Source: Actinobacteria bacterium casp-actino5 (GTDB lineage Bacteria > Actinomycetota > Acidimicrobiia > Acidimicrobiales > Ilumatobacteraceae). Taken from it: a stretch of DNA of 64,000 bases. This document shows, piece by piece, positions 1-7,843 of the stretch (position 1 is its first letter; every line of letters begins with the position of its first letter). Where the stretch lies: NCBI GenBank assembly GCA_001510385.1, contig LFFE01000007.1, positions 1 to 64,000 of the forward strand, read 5' to 3'. The translations under genes were made by a program, and so were the position numbers. The notes under the pieces were generated by a model, which saw only the letters and a list, made by a program, of their open reading frames with translations, had not been told where the DNA came from and did not search any database.

Positions 1-1077
1 TGGGTCACCGCACTCGGTTGCAGCGTTCAGATCGATCGAATCGGCAACCTGTTTGCGAGATATGAGGGAACCGACCCCGCTCGCCCACCCGTGGTGATTG
101 GCAGCCATCTCGATTCGCAGCCAACGGGTGGAAAATATGACGGTGCATACGGAGTCATGGTTGGGCTCGAGGTGATTCGTGCGCTACACGAAAATGACAT
201 GCGGCTCGACGCCGCTGTGGAGGTCGTGTCGTGGACGAACGAAGAAGGCGCCAGATTTCCTCCGGCAATGTTGGGTTCTGGTGTGTTCTCTGGTGACATC
301 TCGCTTGAGGCCGGGCTTGGTTCAACATCAATGCAAGGTGACGTTCTCGGGGAAGAACTCCTCCGCATCGGATATTCAGGACCTCAACTTCCTGGTGACC
401 ACCCGATCGGTTTTTATCTTGAGCCCCATATTGAGCAGGGGCCAATCCTTGAAGAGGGCGATCACACGATTGGCATCGTGACCGGGGTGCAAGGTGTCCG
501 ATGGTATGACGTCACCATCTCCGGCCAAGAAGCCCACGCAGGCACAACCCCGATGGAACGTCGTAGCGACGCAATGGTGTCAGCCGCACGACTTATCGCA
601 GAAGTTGACGACATCGCGCGGCGTCGTGCACCAGCGGGTCGTTCAACTGTCGGGGTTATCGAGGTTGAGCCGGGTTCTCGAAACACGATTGTTGGCACGG
701 TGCGAATGACGGTTGATCTTCGACACCCTGATGCAGATGTTCTTGCCGAGATGGATGCCGAGATGATGCGCTTCGTGGCAGACCTTGATCCGAAGCCAGA
801 GGTCAAGCAGATCTGGTATTCAGCACCGATCACCTTCGATGAAGAGATCTGTGGCGCATTGCGCTCGGCTGCAACAGATCAGGGCAAGGCTCCTGTCGAT
901 ATCACCTCAGGGGCTGGACACGATGCCTGCTACATCTCACATGTCGCCCCTACGGGAATGGTGTTCATCCCATGTGCCGATGGGCTCTCACACAACGAGG
1001 CCGAGGCGATCACCTATGAGCACGCAGTTGCTGGCGCAGAAGTCACCCTCGCTGCAGTGTTGCAACTCGGTTCATAA
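1..1077 (+). CDS. M20-family Zn amidohydrolase (N-carbamoyl-L-amino-acid hydrolase / allantoate amidohydrolase type), 5' truncated
   Basis: The frame is open from the first base, so the start lies outside the window; about 358 codons are present. The family hydrolyses N-carbamoyl amino acids, ureidopropionate or allantoate with two metal ions. Visible signatures are GSHLDSQPTGGKYDGAYG (metal His and Asp), NEEGARFPPAMLGSGVF (metal Glu), HIEQGP, the dimerisation-domain segment GQEAHAGTTPMERRSD, and a late GAGHDACYISH with a metal His. GKYDG and HIEQGP separate this subgroup from ordinary M20 peptidases. The substrate cannot be fixed from sequence. The gene converges on the flavin reductase gene 12 bp away. 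Confidence 0.88.
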   Translation, partial: WVTALGCSVQIDRIGNLFARYEGTDPARPPVVIGSHLDSQPTGGKYDGAYGVMVGLEVIRALHENDMRLDAAVEVVSWTNEEGARFPPAMLGSGVFSGDISLEAGLGSTSMQGDVLGEELLRIGYSGPQLPGDHPIGFYLEPHIEQGPILEEGDHTIGIVTGVQGVRWYDVTISGQEAHAGTTPMERRSDAMVSAARLIAEVDDIARRRAPAGRSTVGVIEVEPGSRNTIVGTVRMTVDLRHPDADVLAEMDAEMMRFVADLDPKPEVKQIWYSAPITFDEEICGALRSAATDQGKAPVDITSGAGHDACYISHVAPTGMVFIPCADGLSHNEAEAITYEHAVAGAEVTLAAVLQLGS

Positions 1078-1089
1078 CGACCGTCAGCT

Positions 1090-2166
1090 TCAGTCGCTGA
1101 CGAATCCTTTCCAGGTGCTCATGTAGGTAATGAAGGTGTCAGACAGACCCTCTTCGGCCAGCGTCTGAGCACTCACCGGGATGTGCCGCGGCGCGAACCC
1201 TGCATCATTTCGAAGCAGGTTTGGGTAGTCGTGGTGAAGGATCGCTACCCGGCCAAGGATTGCGATATCGACACCAGCGTCGAGTACTCGTTGAACATCG
1301 GCGGGTTCGTGGATTTTCCCGGCAACCCCAAGACGCACCTCGCCACGGGGCAACTCGGCGAAGATCTCCATGAGCGATCGGCCTTTGTGCTCATCTTCGT
1401 TTGGTTCCTTGAACGAATCCCACAGTGACATGTCAATGAAATCCACCTGGCCCGAGTCGACGAGCCAACCGTAGACCTCGATGATCTCATTCATCACCAT
1501 GCCAAAGCGCTCCGGCGATAGCCGAACAGAAAGATGAAAGTGGTCAGCGCATTGTGCTCGGATTCCGGCGATGATCTCAACGAGTAAACGCGCCCGATTC
1601 TCTAACGAACCGCCGTATTCATCAGTTCGATGATTGATGTCTGATGAGAGGAATTGGCAGATGATGTACCCGTGTGCGCCATGTAGTTGAACACCGTCAT
1701 ATCCGGCTTTCTCAGCACGCACTGCGGCCGCGATGAAGTCATCGCGGAGTTGATGGACCTCAGCATTCGAAAGCGCTCGGGCGCCTGTGTCGGGATCGTC
1801 CGATGGACACACCGGCGTCATGTTGTTCAGTGCTTCAGGAACCCGATTGCCACCGTGATGAAGTTGCACGATGGCGATGCTGCCGGTCGATCGAATTTCG
1901 TCGGCCATTTTCGCGAGGGCAGGAATCTGATCGTCCCGACAAATACCGAGCTGACCGGGAAAGGCACGACCAATTTCTTGAACATGAGCGGCCGCCGTCA
2001 TCGTCATTCCGAATCCACCGTGCGCTCGCATGGTCAACCATCTGTGTTCTTCGGCGCTGAGCGTCCCATCATCATGACTTTGCTGGTTCGTGAGCGGTGC
2101 AAGCATGAAACGATTGGGCATCGCCGGGCCGCGCAAAAAACTGACGGGTTCAAATGGAGATTTCAC
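1090..2166 (-). CDS. NADH:flavin oxidoreductase, old yellow enzyme family
   Basis: FMN-dependent ene-reductase with a single TIM barrel of about 358 residues. Family motifs are MPNRFMLAPLTNQ near the N-terminus, IVQLHHGG, GYDGVQLHGAHGYIICQFLS and NHRTDEYGGSLENRARL. The C-terminal phosphate-binding part reads VRLGVAGKI and DIAILGRVAILHHDYP. The open frame runs on to 2343 but that would overlap the dprE2 gene by more than 100 bp. A GTG at 2166 gives a normal family N-terminus (VKSPFEPVSFLRG) and is preferred; an ATG at 2118 is too late. It lies 62 bp downstream of dprE2 in the same direction and may be cotranscribed. No evidence ties it to arabinan synthesis. Confidence 0.8.
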   Translation of the reverse strand: MKSPFEPVSFLRGPAMPNRFMLAPLTNQQSHDDGTLSAEEHRWLTMRAHGGFGMTMTAAAHVQEIGRAFPGQLGICRDDQIPALAKMADEIRSTGSIAIVQLHHGGNRVPEALNNMTPVCPSDDPDTGARALSNAEVHQLRDDFIAAAVRAEKAGYDGVQLHGAHGYIICQFLSSDINHRTDEYGGSLENRARLLVEIIAGIRAQCADHFHLSVRLSPERFGMVMNEIIEVYGWLVDSGQVDFIDMSLWDSFKEPNEDEHKGRSLMEIFAELPRGEVRLGVAGKIHEPADVQRVLDAGVDIAILGRVAILHHDYPNLLRNDAGFAPRHIPVSAQTLAEEGLSDTFITYMSTWKGFVSD

Positions 2167-2228
2167 CCCCTGAGTTTGACCGATCGGAAACGAACGCAAA
2201 GGATCGAAGAAACACTGGACAACGTTGA

Positions 2229-2990
2229 TTACTTCACCACACGTCGCCAAATTGGCGAGGGAAGTATCCGTAATACGGCAAATACCCACCGGAGTATCCC
2301 CGGCACCCACACGACTGCTGGCGCTGCTTGAAGCGATCGCCACACCGCATCAGCCACGTGCTCTGGGGTCGTGGAAAAGGGAGCAGGCGGTAATCCCTGG
2401 GTCATGCGCCCACGTACAAACCCGGGGCGCACAATGACCAATTCGACTCCCGAAGCATGCAATCGTTCTTGCAACCCTTGAGCGAACGCATCGAGACCAG
2501 CCTTGGATGCACCATACGTAGCGTTTGCTGCCCTCATGCGTATGGCCGCCACACTTGAGAGGACAACAATCCTGCCATGCGCTTGGACCCGCATCTGCTG
2601 AGCAACGGCACTCAGCATGACACTCGGTCCTGCCGAGTTTGACAACAACACATCGGCAACCGCATTTGGATCTGCATCGCATTGGTCTTGGTCACCGAGC
2701 ACACCAGCGGCCATCACCGCCAGATCAATATCACCGTGATCGGTCATGAACTGCGCTACCCAACGGTCATGATCTTTTAGGTGACTGGCATCCCAGTACA
2801 CGACCTGCACGTCACAGTTCTTTGAATTGTGCAGGGCCGTTGCGACATCAGCGCCGGCATCAACGTTGCGACAGGCAAGTACGACGGTCGTTGTCGCTGG
2901 TGTCACACATCGATCAAGAATGGCTAACCCGATTTCACTGAGCCCTCCGAATAACACAATCGTTTGAAACTCGCCGGTTGAGGTTTTCAT
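2229..2990 (-). CDS. dprE2: Decaprenylphosphoryl-2-keto-ribose reductase DprE2
   Basis: NADH-dependent short-chain dehydrogenase (253 aa) that reduces the 2-keto intermediate made by DprE1 to decaprenyl-phosphoryl-beta-D-arabinose. The length matches M. tuberculosis Rv3791 (about 254 aa). Visible features are a variant glycine motif LFGGLSEIGLAI, the active-site segment VLSSVAAIRMRAANATYGASKAGLDAF (written here in two overlapping motifs, SSVAAIR and YGASKAG), and VRPGFVRGRMT. The C-terminal segment GILRWVFAVLRILP is typical of DprE2 and absent from ordinary SDRs. The ATG at 2990 has a clear AAGGAG about 8 nt upstream and sits 12 bp after the dprE1 stop, so the two are translated from one message. 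Confidence 0.92.
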   Translation of the reverse strand: MKTSTGEFQTIVLFGGLSEIGLAILDRCVTPATTTVVLACRNVDAGADVATALHNSKNCDVQVVYWDASHLKDHDRWVAQFMTDHGDIDLAVMAAGVLGDQDQCDADPNAVADVLLSNSAGPSVMLSAVAQQMRVQAHGRIVVLSSVAAIRMRAANATYGASKAGLDAFAQGLQERLHASGVELVIVRPGFVRGRMTQGLPPAPFSTTPEHVADAVWRSLQAAPAVVWVPGILRWVFAVLRILPSPIWRRVVK

Positions 2991-3002
2991 TACTAAGGCT
3001 CC

Positions 3003-4346
3003 TTACAACTCGAGACGTCGCGAGAGGTCACTCTGAAAAATTCCATCGGGGTCAACTCTCGATCTCACGCTTCGCCATTCGTTGAGTCTCGGGTACCCCG
3101 CCGACACCACTTGAGGTGAGCTACAACCATCCTTTGCAAGATAGATCCGTCCGCCAGCTTCCATCACAAGCTCATCTAGGTGGTGGATGAGTTGGCCAAG
3201 CCCATCAGTGACCGGAAGATCCATAGTTAATGTCCACCCGCGCATGGGGAACGACAGCATCCCGTCCCCTGCATCTCCGAATCGTTTCAACACATTCAGA
3301 AAATCTGCTGGACGCTCGCGGGCGACACAGCGAAGTGCAGTAACGACCACGTCTGGTCGGTCATCAGGAACGACGAACTGGTACTGCACGAAGCCACGCC
3401 TTCCGTAGAGTCGATTCCAGTTACCAACCGCATCGAGCGGATGAAAGAACTTCGGAATTGATTGCAATTCATCAGCACGTGAATGCGGTGCACTTCGAAA
3501 CCAGAACTCGGAGAATGCCACCGCGTTCCATCGTCGAATAGTGCGTCTTGAACCTATGAATTCAGGCACTGAAAAACGCTGTGAGGCCTTGTACTTCCTA
3601 ACCCGGCGACCCCGGCCAACACGAATCCTCTCCGAGGATGCATGATCCCCCCATGTCACCACTCCGCGTCCGAGACGGCTGCCGGACACGGTCGTATCGA
3701 CCCATGCAACGGAATACCGGTGATCCGAGTCCTTGCTGACCATCGCCTCCATCAGATCATCGATGTTGTTATGCCGCTGCGTTGTCACTTCCATCAGTGG
3801 AGTATCAATCGGGATCAACTTGATCCGGGCCGACATGATGACGCCGGTGAGTCCCATTCCACCAATCGTTGCCCAAAACAGTTGTGGATCGCTCGCTGGT
3901 GAAACTGTCACGAAACCATCAACTGCGGTGATGAGGTTGAGCGATTCAATCCAGGCTCCTATTGAGCCATCGCGATGATGGTTTTTCCCATGGATATCGG
4001 CTGCAATCGCGCCACCAATCGTGACGTAACGGGTTCCAGGAGTCACCGGCACAAACCAACCCTTCGGAACGATGTACCGAAGTAACTCATCAATTGATAC
4101 GCCGGCATCAACGATGACAACACCAGATGTAGGGTCCAACGAAATAATGCGTCCGGTGAGCCCCACTAGTTTCCCGCCTGAGACCTGTGCCGCATCGCCG
4201 TACGAACGACCAAGCCCACGCGCAAGTGCCCCACGCTCGCCAACATCGGAAATCACCAACTCAACACTCTGTTGATTTGCACACTCGTAGAGCGAAGAGC
4301 GGGCAGGATTTGTTCGGCCCCATCCGGCAACGATCACATCGCTCAT
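3003..4346 (-). CDS. dprE1: Decaprenylphosphoryl-beta-D-ribose oxidase DprE1
   Basis: FAD-dependent oxidase (447 aa; about 461 in M. tuberculosis) that oxidises the 2-OH of decaprenyl-phosphoryl-ribose, the first epimerisation step towards the arabinose donor. The VAO-type FAD domain carries GRSYGDAA and GGAIAADIHGKNHHRDGS with the catalytic His at about residue 119. The C-terminal substrate domain carries FLNVLKRFG, RIYLAKDG (Lys about 405) and VDPDGIFQSDLSRRLEL. The position equal to mycobacterial Cys387 is Thr374 here (codon ACT at 3227-3225), and Asn385 is also Thr. The start is ATG at 4346, which shares its A with the ubiA TGA; the frame extends upstream but only inside ubiA. Confidence 0.94.
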   Translation of the reverse strand: MSDVIVAGWGRTNPARSSLYECANQQSVELVISDVGERGALARGLGRSYGDAAQVSGGKLVGLTGRIISLDPTSGVVIVDAGVSIDELLRYIVPKGWFVPVTPGTRYVTIGGAIAADIHGKNHHRDGSIGAWIESLNLITAVDGFVTVSPASDPQLFWATIGGMGLTGVIMSARIKLIPIDTPLMEVTTQRHNNIDDLMEAMVSKDSDHRYSVAWVDTTVSGSRLGRGVVTWGDHASSERIRVGRGRRVRKYKASQRFSVPEFIGSRRTIRRWNAVAFSEFWFRSAPHSRADELQSIPKFFHPLDAVGNWNRLYGRRGFVQYQFVVPDDRPDVVVTALRCVARERPADFLNVLKRFGDAGDGMLSFPMRGWTLTMDLPVTDGLGQLIHHLDELVMEAGGRIYLAKDGCSSPQVVSAGYPRLNEWRSVRSRVDPDGIFQSDLSRRLEL

Positions 4347-5200
4347 CAGTAGACAGCCAATGCAAAGATCGCAAGCCAAACAAGTCCAAGCAGTTGAAGC
4401 AAATGATCTGACGCAAACAACTTCTCAGGCGCTGAGCCACGGCCAACTCTGGCAAGACTGTGGTATCGCAGTAGCGCACCGATCACCATCACCGGCGTCA
4501 GTATGAAGAAGTTTGAGCCGGCGCCCAAGGATTTCGTCACCGACCAAATGACATACGCCACTATCGATGCGACAAGTGCACCTCTCATTACGAGGCGCAA
4601 TGCGGGCACTGAATACGCCGCCAAGGTTGATCGACCGGAAAATTCAAGCGTCTCAAGTTCTGTGGCCTCGCCCAAACGCTTTCCCGCAATGACATAGACC
4701 GACCCGCACAAGATAAATATTACGAAGGTGAACGACACCTCGACATTTGCAGTGAATGCGCCTGCGTATGCCCGCAGTATGAAACCTAATGCCACAACGA
4801 TGAGGTCGGCACCAACAATCGCACGGAATATCAATGTGTACAACATGGTCGTGCAGCCATACATCGCGACGACACCAACAACGGCTATTCGACCCGTTGC
4901 TGCGGCAAGTGCCAGGGCCAATCCTCCAAGAATGACTGCGGCTGCAGTTGCGCGCGCAATTGAAATCTCGCCACTTGCAATCGGACGATGTTGTTTTGTC
5001 GGGTGATGACCATCTTCTTCACGATCATGAACATCGTTGACGAGGTATCCGGCAGACGCCATCATGCAGAACGCCAGTGTCGTCATCACCAGCGGCGGCC
5101 AAGCCGATGGGGCGTTGAGCACACCAGCTGCGAGTGGTGCTCCAAAAACAACCAGATTCTTGGTCCACTGCAATGGTCGCAGCGCTCGAAGGTAGGTCAT
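4346..5200 (-). CDS. ubiA: Decaprenyl-phosphate phosphoribosyltransferase (DPPR synthase), UbiA family
   Basis: Polytopic membrane prenyltransferase-fold enzyme (284 aa) that moves 5-phosphoribose from PRPP to decaprenyl phosphate, the committed step of arabinan donor synthesis (Rv3806c in M. tuberculosis). The Mg-binding motif NDVHDREEDGHHPTK (Asn55, Asp56, Asp59, Asp63) is followed by HRPIASGEIS. The N-terminus RALRPLQWTKNLVVF is typical of this subgroup and differs from quinone UbiA. About nine hydrophobic segments follow. The gene overlaps the upstream glycosyltransferase by ATGA at 5197-5200 and dprE1 by one base, so translation is probably coupled. The dprE1 and dprE2 neighbours make the assignment firm. 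Confidence 0.93.
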   Translation of the reverse strand: MTYLRALRPLQWTKNLVVFGAPLAAGVLNAPSAWPPLVMTTLAFCMMASAGYLVNDVHDREEDGHHPTKQHRPIASGEISIARATAAAVILGGLALALAAATGRIAVVGVVAMYGCTTMLYTLIFRAIVGADLIVVALGFILRAYAGAFTANVEVSFTFVIFILCGSVYVIAGKRLGEATELETLEFSGRSTLAAYSVPALRLVMRGALVASIVAYVIWSVTKSLGAGSNFFILTPVMVIGALLRYHSLARVGRGSAPEKLFASDHLLQLLGLVWLAIFALAVY

Positions 5201-6285
5201 CGAGCTACCTCTAGAAGCAGCTCAAGGTGCTCTTGTGCTGCTTTGTCCCAGGACATCTGGTGCGCACGTTCATGTGCAGCGGACGAATACCGGTTCCATC
5301 GCTGTTCGTCGGCCAATAATCGGGAAATCGCCGAAGGAATATCCGCAACTCGCGGGACGAGATCGCCGGTGACCCCATCGATAACTGAGGCACGGTGGCC
5401 AGTGACGTCGGTGACCACAGCAGGCCTCCCGCAGCGCGCTGCTTCGGTGACCGTCATGCCCCAGCCTTCAGCCGATGACGCCGAAACCAGAATTGAAGCA
5501 CCACGGTAGAGATCGACGAGGGTCTCGGTATCAACCCGACCATGAATAGTGAGCCAGTCGGCGGACTGTGCGCGCTTCCAACACTCGATGGTTGACCGAA
5601 GTGGACCATCGCCAACGAGATCAACGCCAACGACGAGACCTTGAGAACGTGCCTCATGCAGCACTCGAAGCAATTCTTCAATTTGCTTTACCGGGGCTAA
5701 TCGACCGACGACGATCAAACGTCTTGAAGCCGGCAGAACGTCATCGACACGTCCGTCAAAGCAGTTATCAACCCCTGGAGATACAACGTGAACCGACCGA
5801 AATCCAATGTCGGTCAATGCTGTCTTTCCTGCTTCAGCAAGTGTGACCACTGGCGTACGTCGGTACACCTGGGGTACAACCCGTCGTTCATTCCAGCGAC
5901 CCACCGATGCAATCACCGGTGGAAGACTCTGCTTCCACATGTCGGTGTGCAGGTGGTGTAGCCAAACGATGTTTGGACCGCGCCACCACACGGGAGACCA
6001 GAACGGAACACCATTCAGGATTTCAACAACGGCATCAAACTTTCGACGCTGGCTCAGCACTGCTGCCGCAGCAGCCGGAAACACCGAATAGGTCGAACCG
6101 ACGCGTTCAACCCGAAACGGTACGTCTCCGACCCTTCGCTCAGAACCACCATCGTCACGAGCAAACATCGTTACGTCGACACCTTCGTCCTGCCAGCGTG
6201 CGAGCACCTCTTTGGCATGTAGCTCTGATCCTCCAGCATCATGATCGCCCGGCGACCGCCATGAAAGAACAGCCACTCGGACCAT
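5197..6285 (-). CDS. GT4-family glycosyltransferase
   Basis: Retaining GT-B glycosyltransferase of 362 aa, probably soluble or membrane associated. The N-terminal half starts VRVAVLSWRSPGDHDAGGSE, a nucleotide-sugar GT4 opening with GGSE in the acceptor-side loop. The C-terminal donor domain has RRLIVVGRLAPVKQIEEL and SSAEGWGMTVTEAARCGRP, the usual E-x7-E region. The donor and acceptor are unknown. It opens the ubiA-dprE1-dprE2 operon, which suggests work on the same envelope glycan. A TAGCCT -10 box sits 6 nt before the ATG, so the operon may start here with a leaderless message. The methyltransferase gene diverges only 20 bp away. Confidence 0.88.
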   Translation of the reverse strand: MVRVAVLSWRSPGDHDAGGSELHAKEVLARWQDEGVDVTMFARDDGGSERRVGDVPFRVERVGSTYSVFPAAAAAVLSQRRKFDAVVEILNGVPFWSPVWWRGPNIVWLHHLHTDMWKQSLPPVIASVGRWNERRVVPQVYRRTPVVTLAEAGKTALTDIGFRSVHVVSPGVDNCFDGRVDDVLPASRRLIVVGRLAPVKQIEELLRVLHEARSQGLVVGVDLVGDGPLRSTIECWKRAQSADWLTIHGRVDTETLVDLYRGASILVSASSAEGWGMTVTEAARCGRPAVVTDVTGHRASVIDGVTGDLVPRVADIPSAISRLLADEQRWNRYSSAAHERAHQMSWDKAAQEHLELLLEVAR

Positions 6286-6291
6286 GGCATT

Positions 6292-6297
6292 AGGCTA
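6292..6297 (-). promoter_or_regulatory. Probable -10 box of the GT4-ubiA-dprE1-dprE2 operon
   Basis: TAGCCT on the minus strand lies 6 nt before the ATG at 6285, the distance expected for a leaderless transcript. The 20-bp divergent spacer also holds TAGGCT and TAGGGT on the plus strand ahead of the methyltransferase ATG at 6306, so the two promoters probably overlap. Confidence 0.4.
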
Positions 6298-6305
6298 GGG
6301 TCATC

Positions 6306-7064
6306 ATGCAACCAACCGGTGAGCGACCAGTCCGAGATCACACTCCGCCGTCACTCATTGCGCTCCACGAAGCAGGATATGCATTCGTTTCAGAGACAGT
6401 CGGAAGTGGCACAGGGATCGACATTGGGTGTGGCCTAGGGACCGAATCTGCGATGTTGGTACGGTCAGACCGCAGAGTGATTGGCATCGACTATCACGCC
6501 GAAACAGCCGGCACTGCTGCTCGCGTTATTGACCACGCCGTTTGCTCCGATGCTCGCTCACTTCCAATCGCATCTGCATCACTTGATTGGGTTTGCTCCT
6601 CACATATCATTGAACACTTCCGAGACTCGTCAACTCATATTGCCGAAATTGCCCGAGTTCTTAAACCAGGTGGCATCGCAGTCATTCTCACGCCGAATGA
6701 GCCTGCCGATTTTGAGAATCCGTTTCATGTCAATTTGTTCACACTGGATCGATTTTGGAACGAACTCCAAGGACACTTCACCAATATTGAGGTGAAAGGT
6801 CTCACGGGTTCAACTGAGGTTCTCAACGAATTTGAACGCCGGCGTCGTGTTGGTCGAGCTGTTCTTCGCCTTGATGTGTTCAATCTGAGGCATCGCCTGC
6901 CTCATCAACTTCTTGCCCGGCTGCACTCAATTGGTCGACGACTCGCCTACCCCGTGTTGAATCGGAAAGGGGGCGACGTTGTGGTGGCCAGCGACTTCCT
7001 CATCATCGAAGAGAACGAAATTTTGAACGACACACTCGTACTTGCGGCCATCGCTCGCCGTTAG
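6306..7064 (+). CDS. Class I SAM-dependent methyltransferase (type 11)
   Basis: A 252-aa protein with a Rossmann methyltransferase core. Motif I reads GTGIDIGCGLGTES, followed by VIGIDYH with the acidic residue for the SAM ribose, SLDWVCSSHIIEHF as motif II/III, and ARVLKPGGIAVILTPNEP as the post-motif strand. The C-terminal third is basic and lacks a recognised domain. It is the only plus-strand gene inside the arabinan block and diverges from the GT4 gene. A role in methylating a glycan or lipid carrier is suggested by context only. Confidence 0.85.
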   Translation: MQPTGERPVRDHTPPSLIALHEAGYAFVSETVGSGTGIDIGCGLGTESAMLVRSDRRVIGIDYHAETAGTAARVIDHAVCSDARSLPIASASLDWVCSSHIIEHFRDSSTHIAEIARVLKPGGIAVILTPNEPADFENPFHVNLFTLDRFWNELQGHFTNIEVKGLTGSTEVLNEFERRRRVGRAVLRLDVFNLRHRLPHQLLARLHSIGRRLAYPVLNRKGGDVVVASDFLIIEENEILNDTLVLAAIARR

Positions 7065-7086
7065 AGACCCTGGACAATCACCAACG

Positions 7087-7830
7087 TCACGCAGTATCGC
7101 GGCGCATCCGTCCTAGCCGACGCCTAAGAATGAGATCGCGTAATCCCCAGGCTGTGACAAAAGCGAATGCTTCCCACACTATTGACCGATTCATTTTCGA
7201 GGTACCAGCGGTTCGTTCGCGAAATGTGATTGGAATCTCAACAACTCGTGCCTGATGTTTGACAGCGCGATAGGTCAATTCGACCTGGAATCCATATCCG
7301 CTTGATCGAACACCATTGAGGCCTATGCGTTGCAGCAATGATGTTCGGTACACCCGGAGTCCCGAGGTTGCATCGTTCACTGCAAGTCCAAGCAGAAACG
7401 ACGCGTACCGATTGCCCCAACGAGAAAGACGGACACGAGAACGTTGCCATCCCTCAATTCGGCCCCCCGGCACATAACGAGATCCGATCACGACATCGGC
7501 ACCAGCTCGCGCTGCGGACAACAATTCGGGAAGTGCCGACGGGTCATGGGAAAGATCGGCATCAATTTCTACAAACAGTTCGTAGTCATTTACACGGTCT
7601 CTAAAGATATGTAGGTAGGCATCTCCTAGACCTGTCTTCGAATTGCGTTGCACAAGCGAAAGATCTACGACTTCATTCACAAGTCGTTGAACAGTCTCAA
7701 TCGTTCCGTCAGTTGAACCATCATCGACGACAACGAGATGAGCATCGCTCACAGCCTCGCGAATCCCGCGCACCACATCCTCAATAGTTCCCGCCTCGCA
7801 GTAGGTCGGAATCACAACGAGCGTTCGCAT
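7087..7830 (-). CDS. Polyprenol-phosphate mannosyltransferase-like GT2 (dolichol-phosphate mannose synthase type)
   Basis: GT-A family 2 glycosyltransferase of 247 aa. It has MRTLVVIPTYCEAGTI, LVVVDDGSTDGT (UDP/GDP-binding Asp), VEIDADLSHDP (metal DxD) and GADVVIGSRYVPGG, then SSGYGFQVELTYRA and ITFRERTAGTSKMN, all classic for dolichol/polyprenol-phosphate-mannose synthases. No C-terminal membrane domain is present, so it resembles the catalytic half of mycobacterial Ppm1. The product would be the lipid-linked mannose used by GT-C enzymes such as the PIG-V-like protein at 17.1-18.3 kb. It begins 10 bp after the AftD-like gene, and a TAGTGT box overlapping that stop codon suggests its own promoter. 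Confidence 0.9.
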   Translation of the reverse strand: MRTLVVIPTYCEAGTIEDVVRGIREAVSDAHLVVVDDGSTDGTIETVQRLVNEVVDLSLVQRNSKTGLGDAYLHIFRDRVNDYELFVEIDADLSHDPSALPELLSAARAGADVVIGSRYVPGGRIEGWQRSRVRLSRWGNRYASFLLGLAVNDATSGLRVYRTSLLQRIGLNGVRSSGYGFQVELTYRAVKHQARVVEIPITFRERTAGTSKMNRSIVWEAFAFVTAWGLRDLILRRRLGRMRRDTA

Positions 7831-7837
7831 CGCCCGG

Positions 7838-7843
7838 ACACTA
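7838..7843 (-). promoter_or_regulatory. Possible -10 box of the GT2 gene
   Basis: TAGTGT on the minus strand, 7 nt before the ATG at 7830 and overlapping the TAG stop of the AftD-like gene. The spacing fits a leaderless internal promoter; readthrough from the upstream gene is also possible. Confidence 0.3.

Noticed and set aside
1687-2331. Long plus-strand open frame opposite the flavin oxidoreductase
   Set aside because: The minus-strand frame has complete old-yellow-enzyme motifs. The plus frame encodes a basic, motif-free sequence typical of an antisense shadow.
2167-2343. N-terminal extension of the flavin oxidoreductase to 2343
   Set aside because: It would overlap dprE2 by over 100 bp and adds residues not found in the family; GTG 2166 gives a normal N-terminus.
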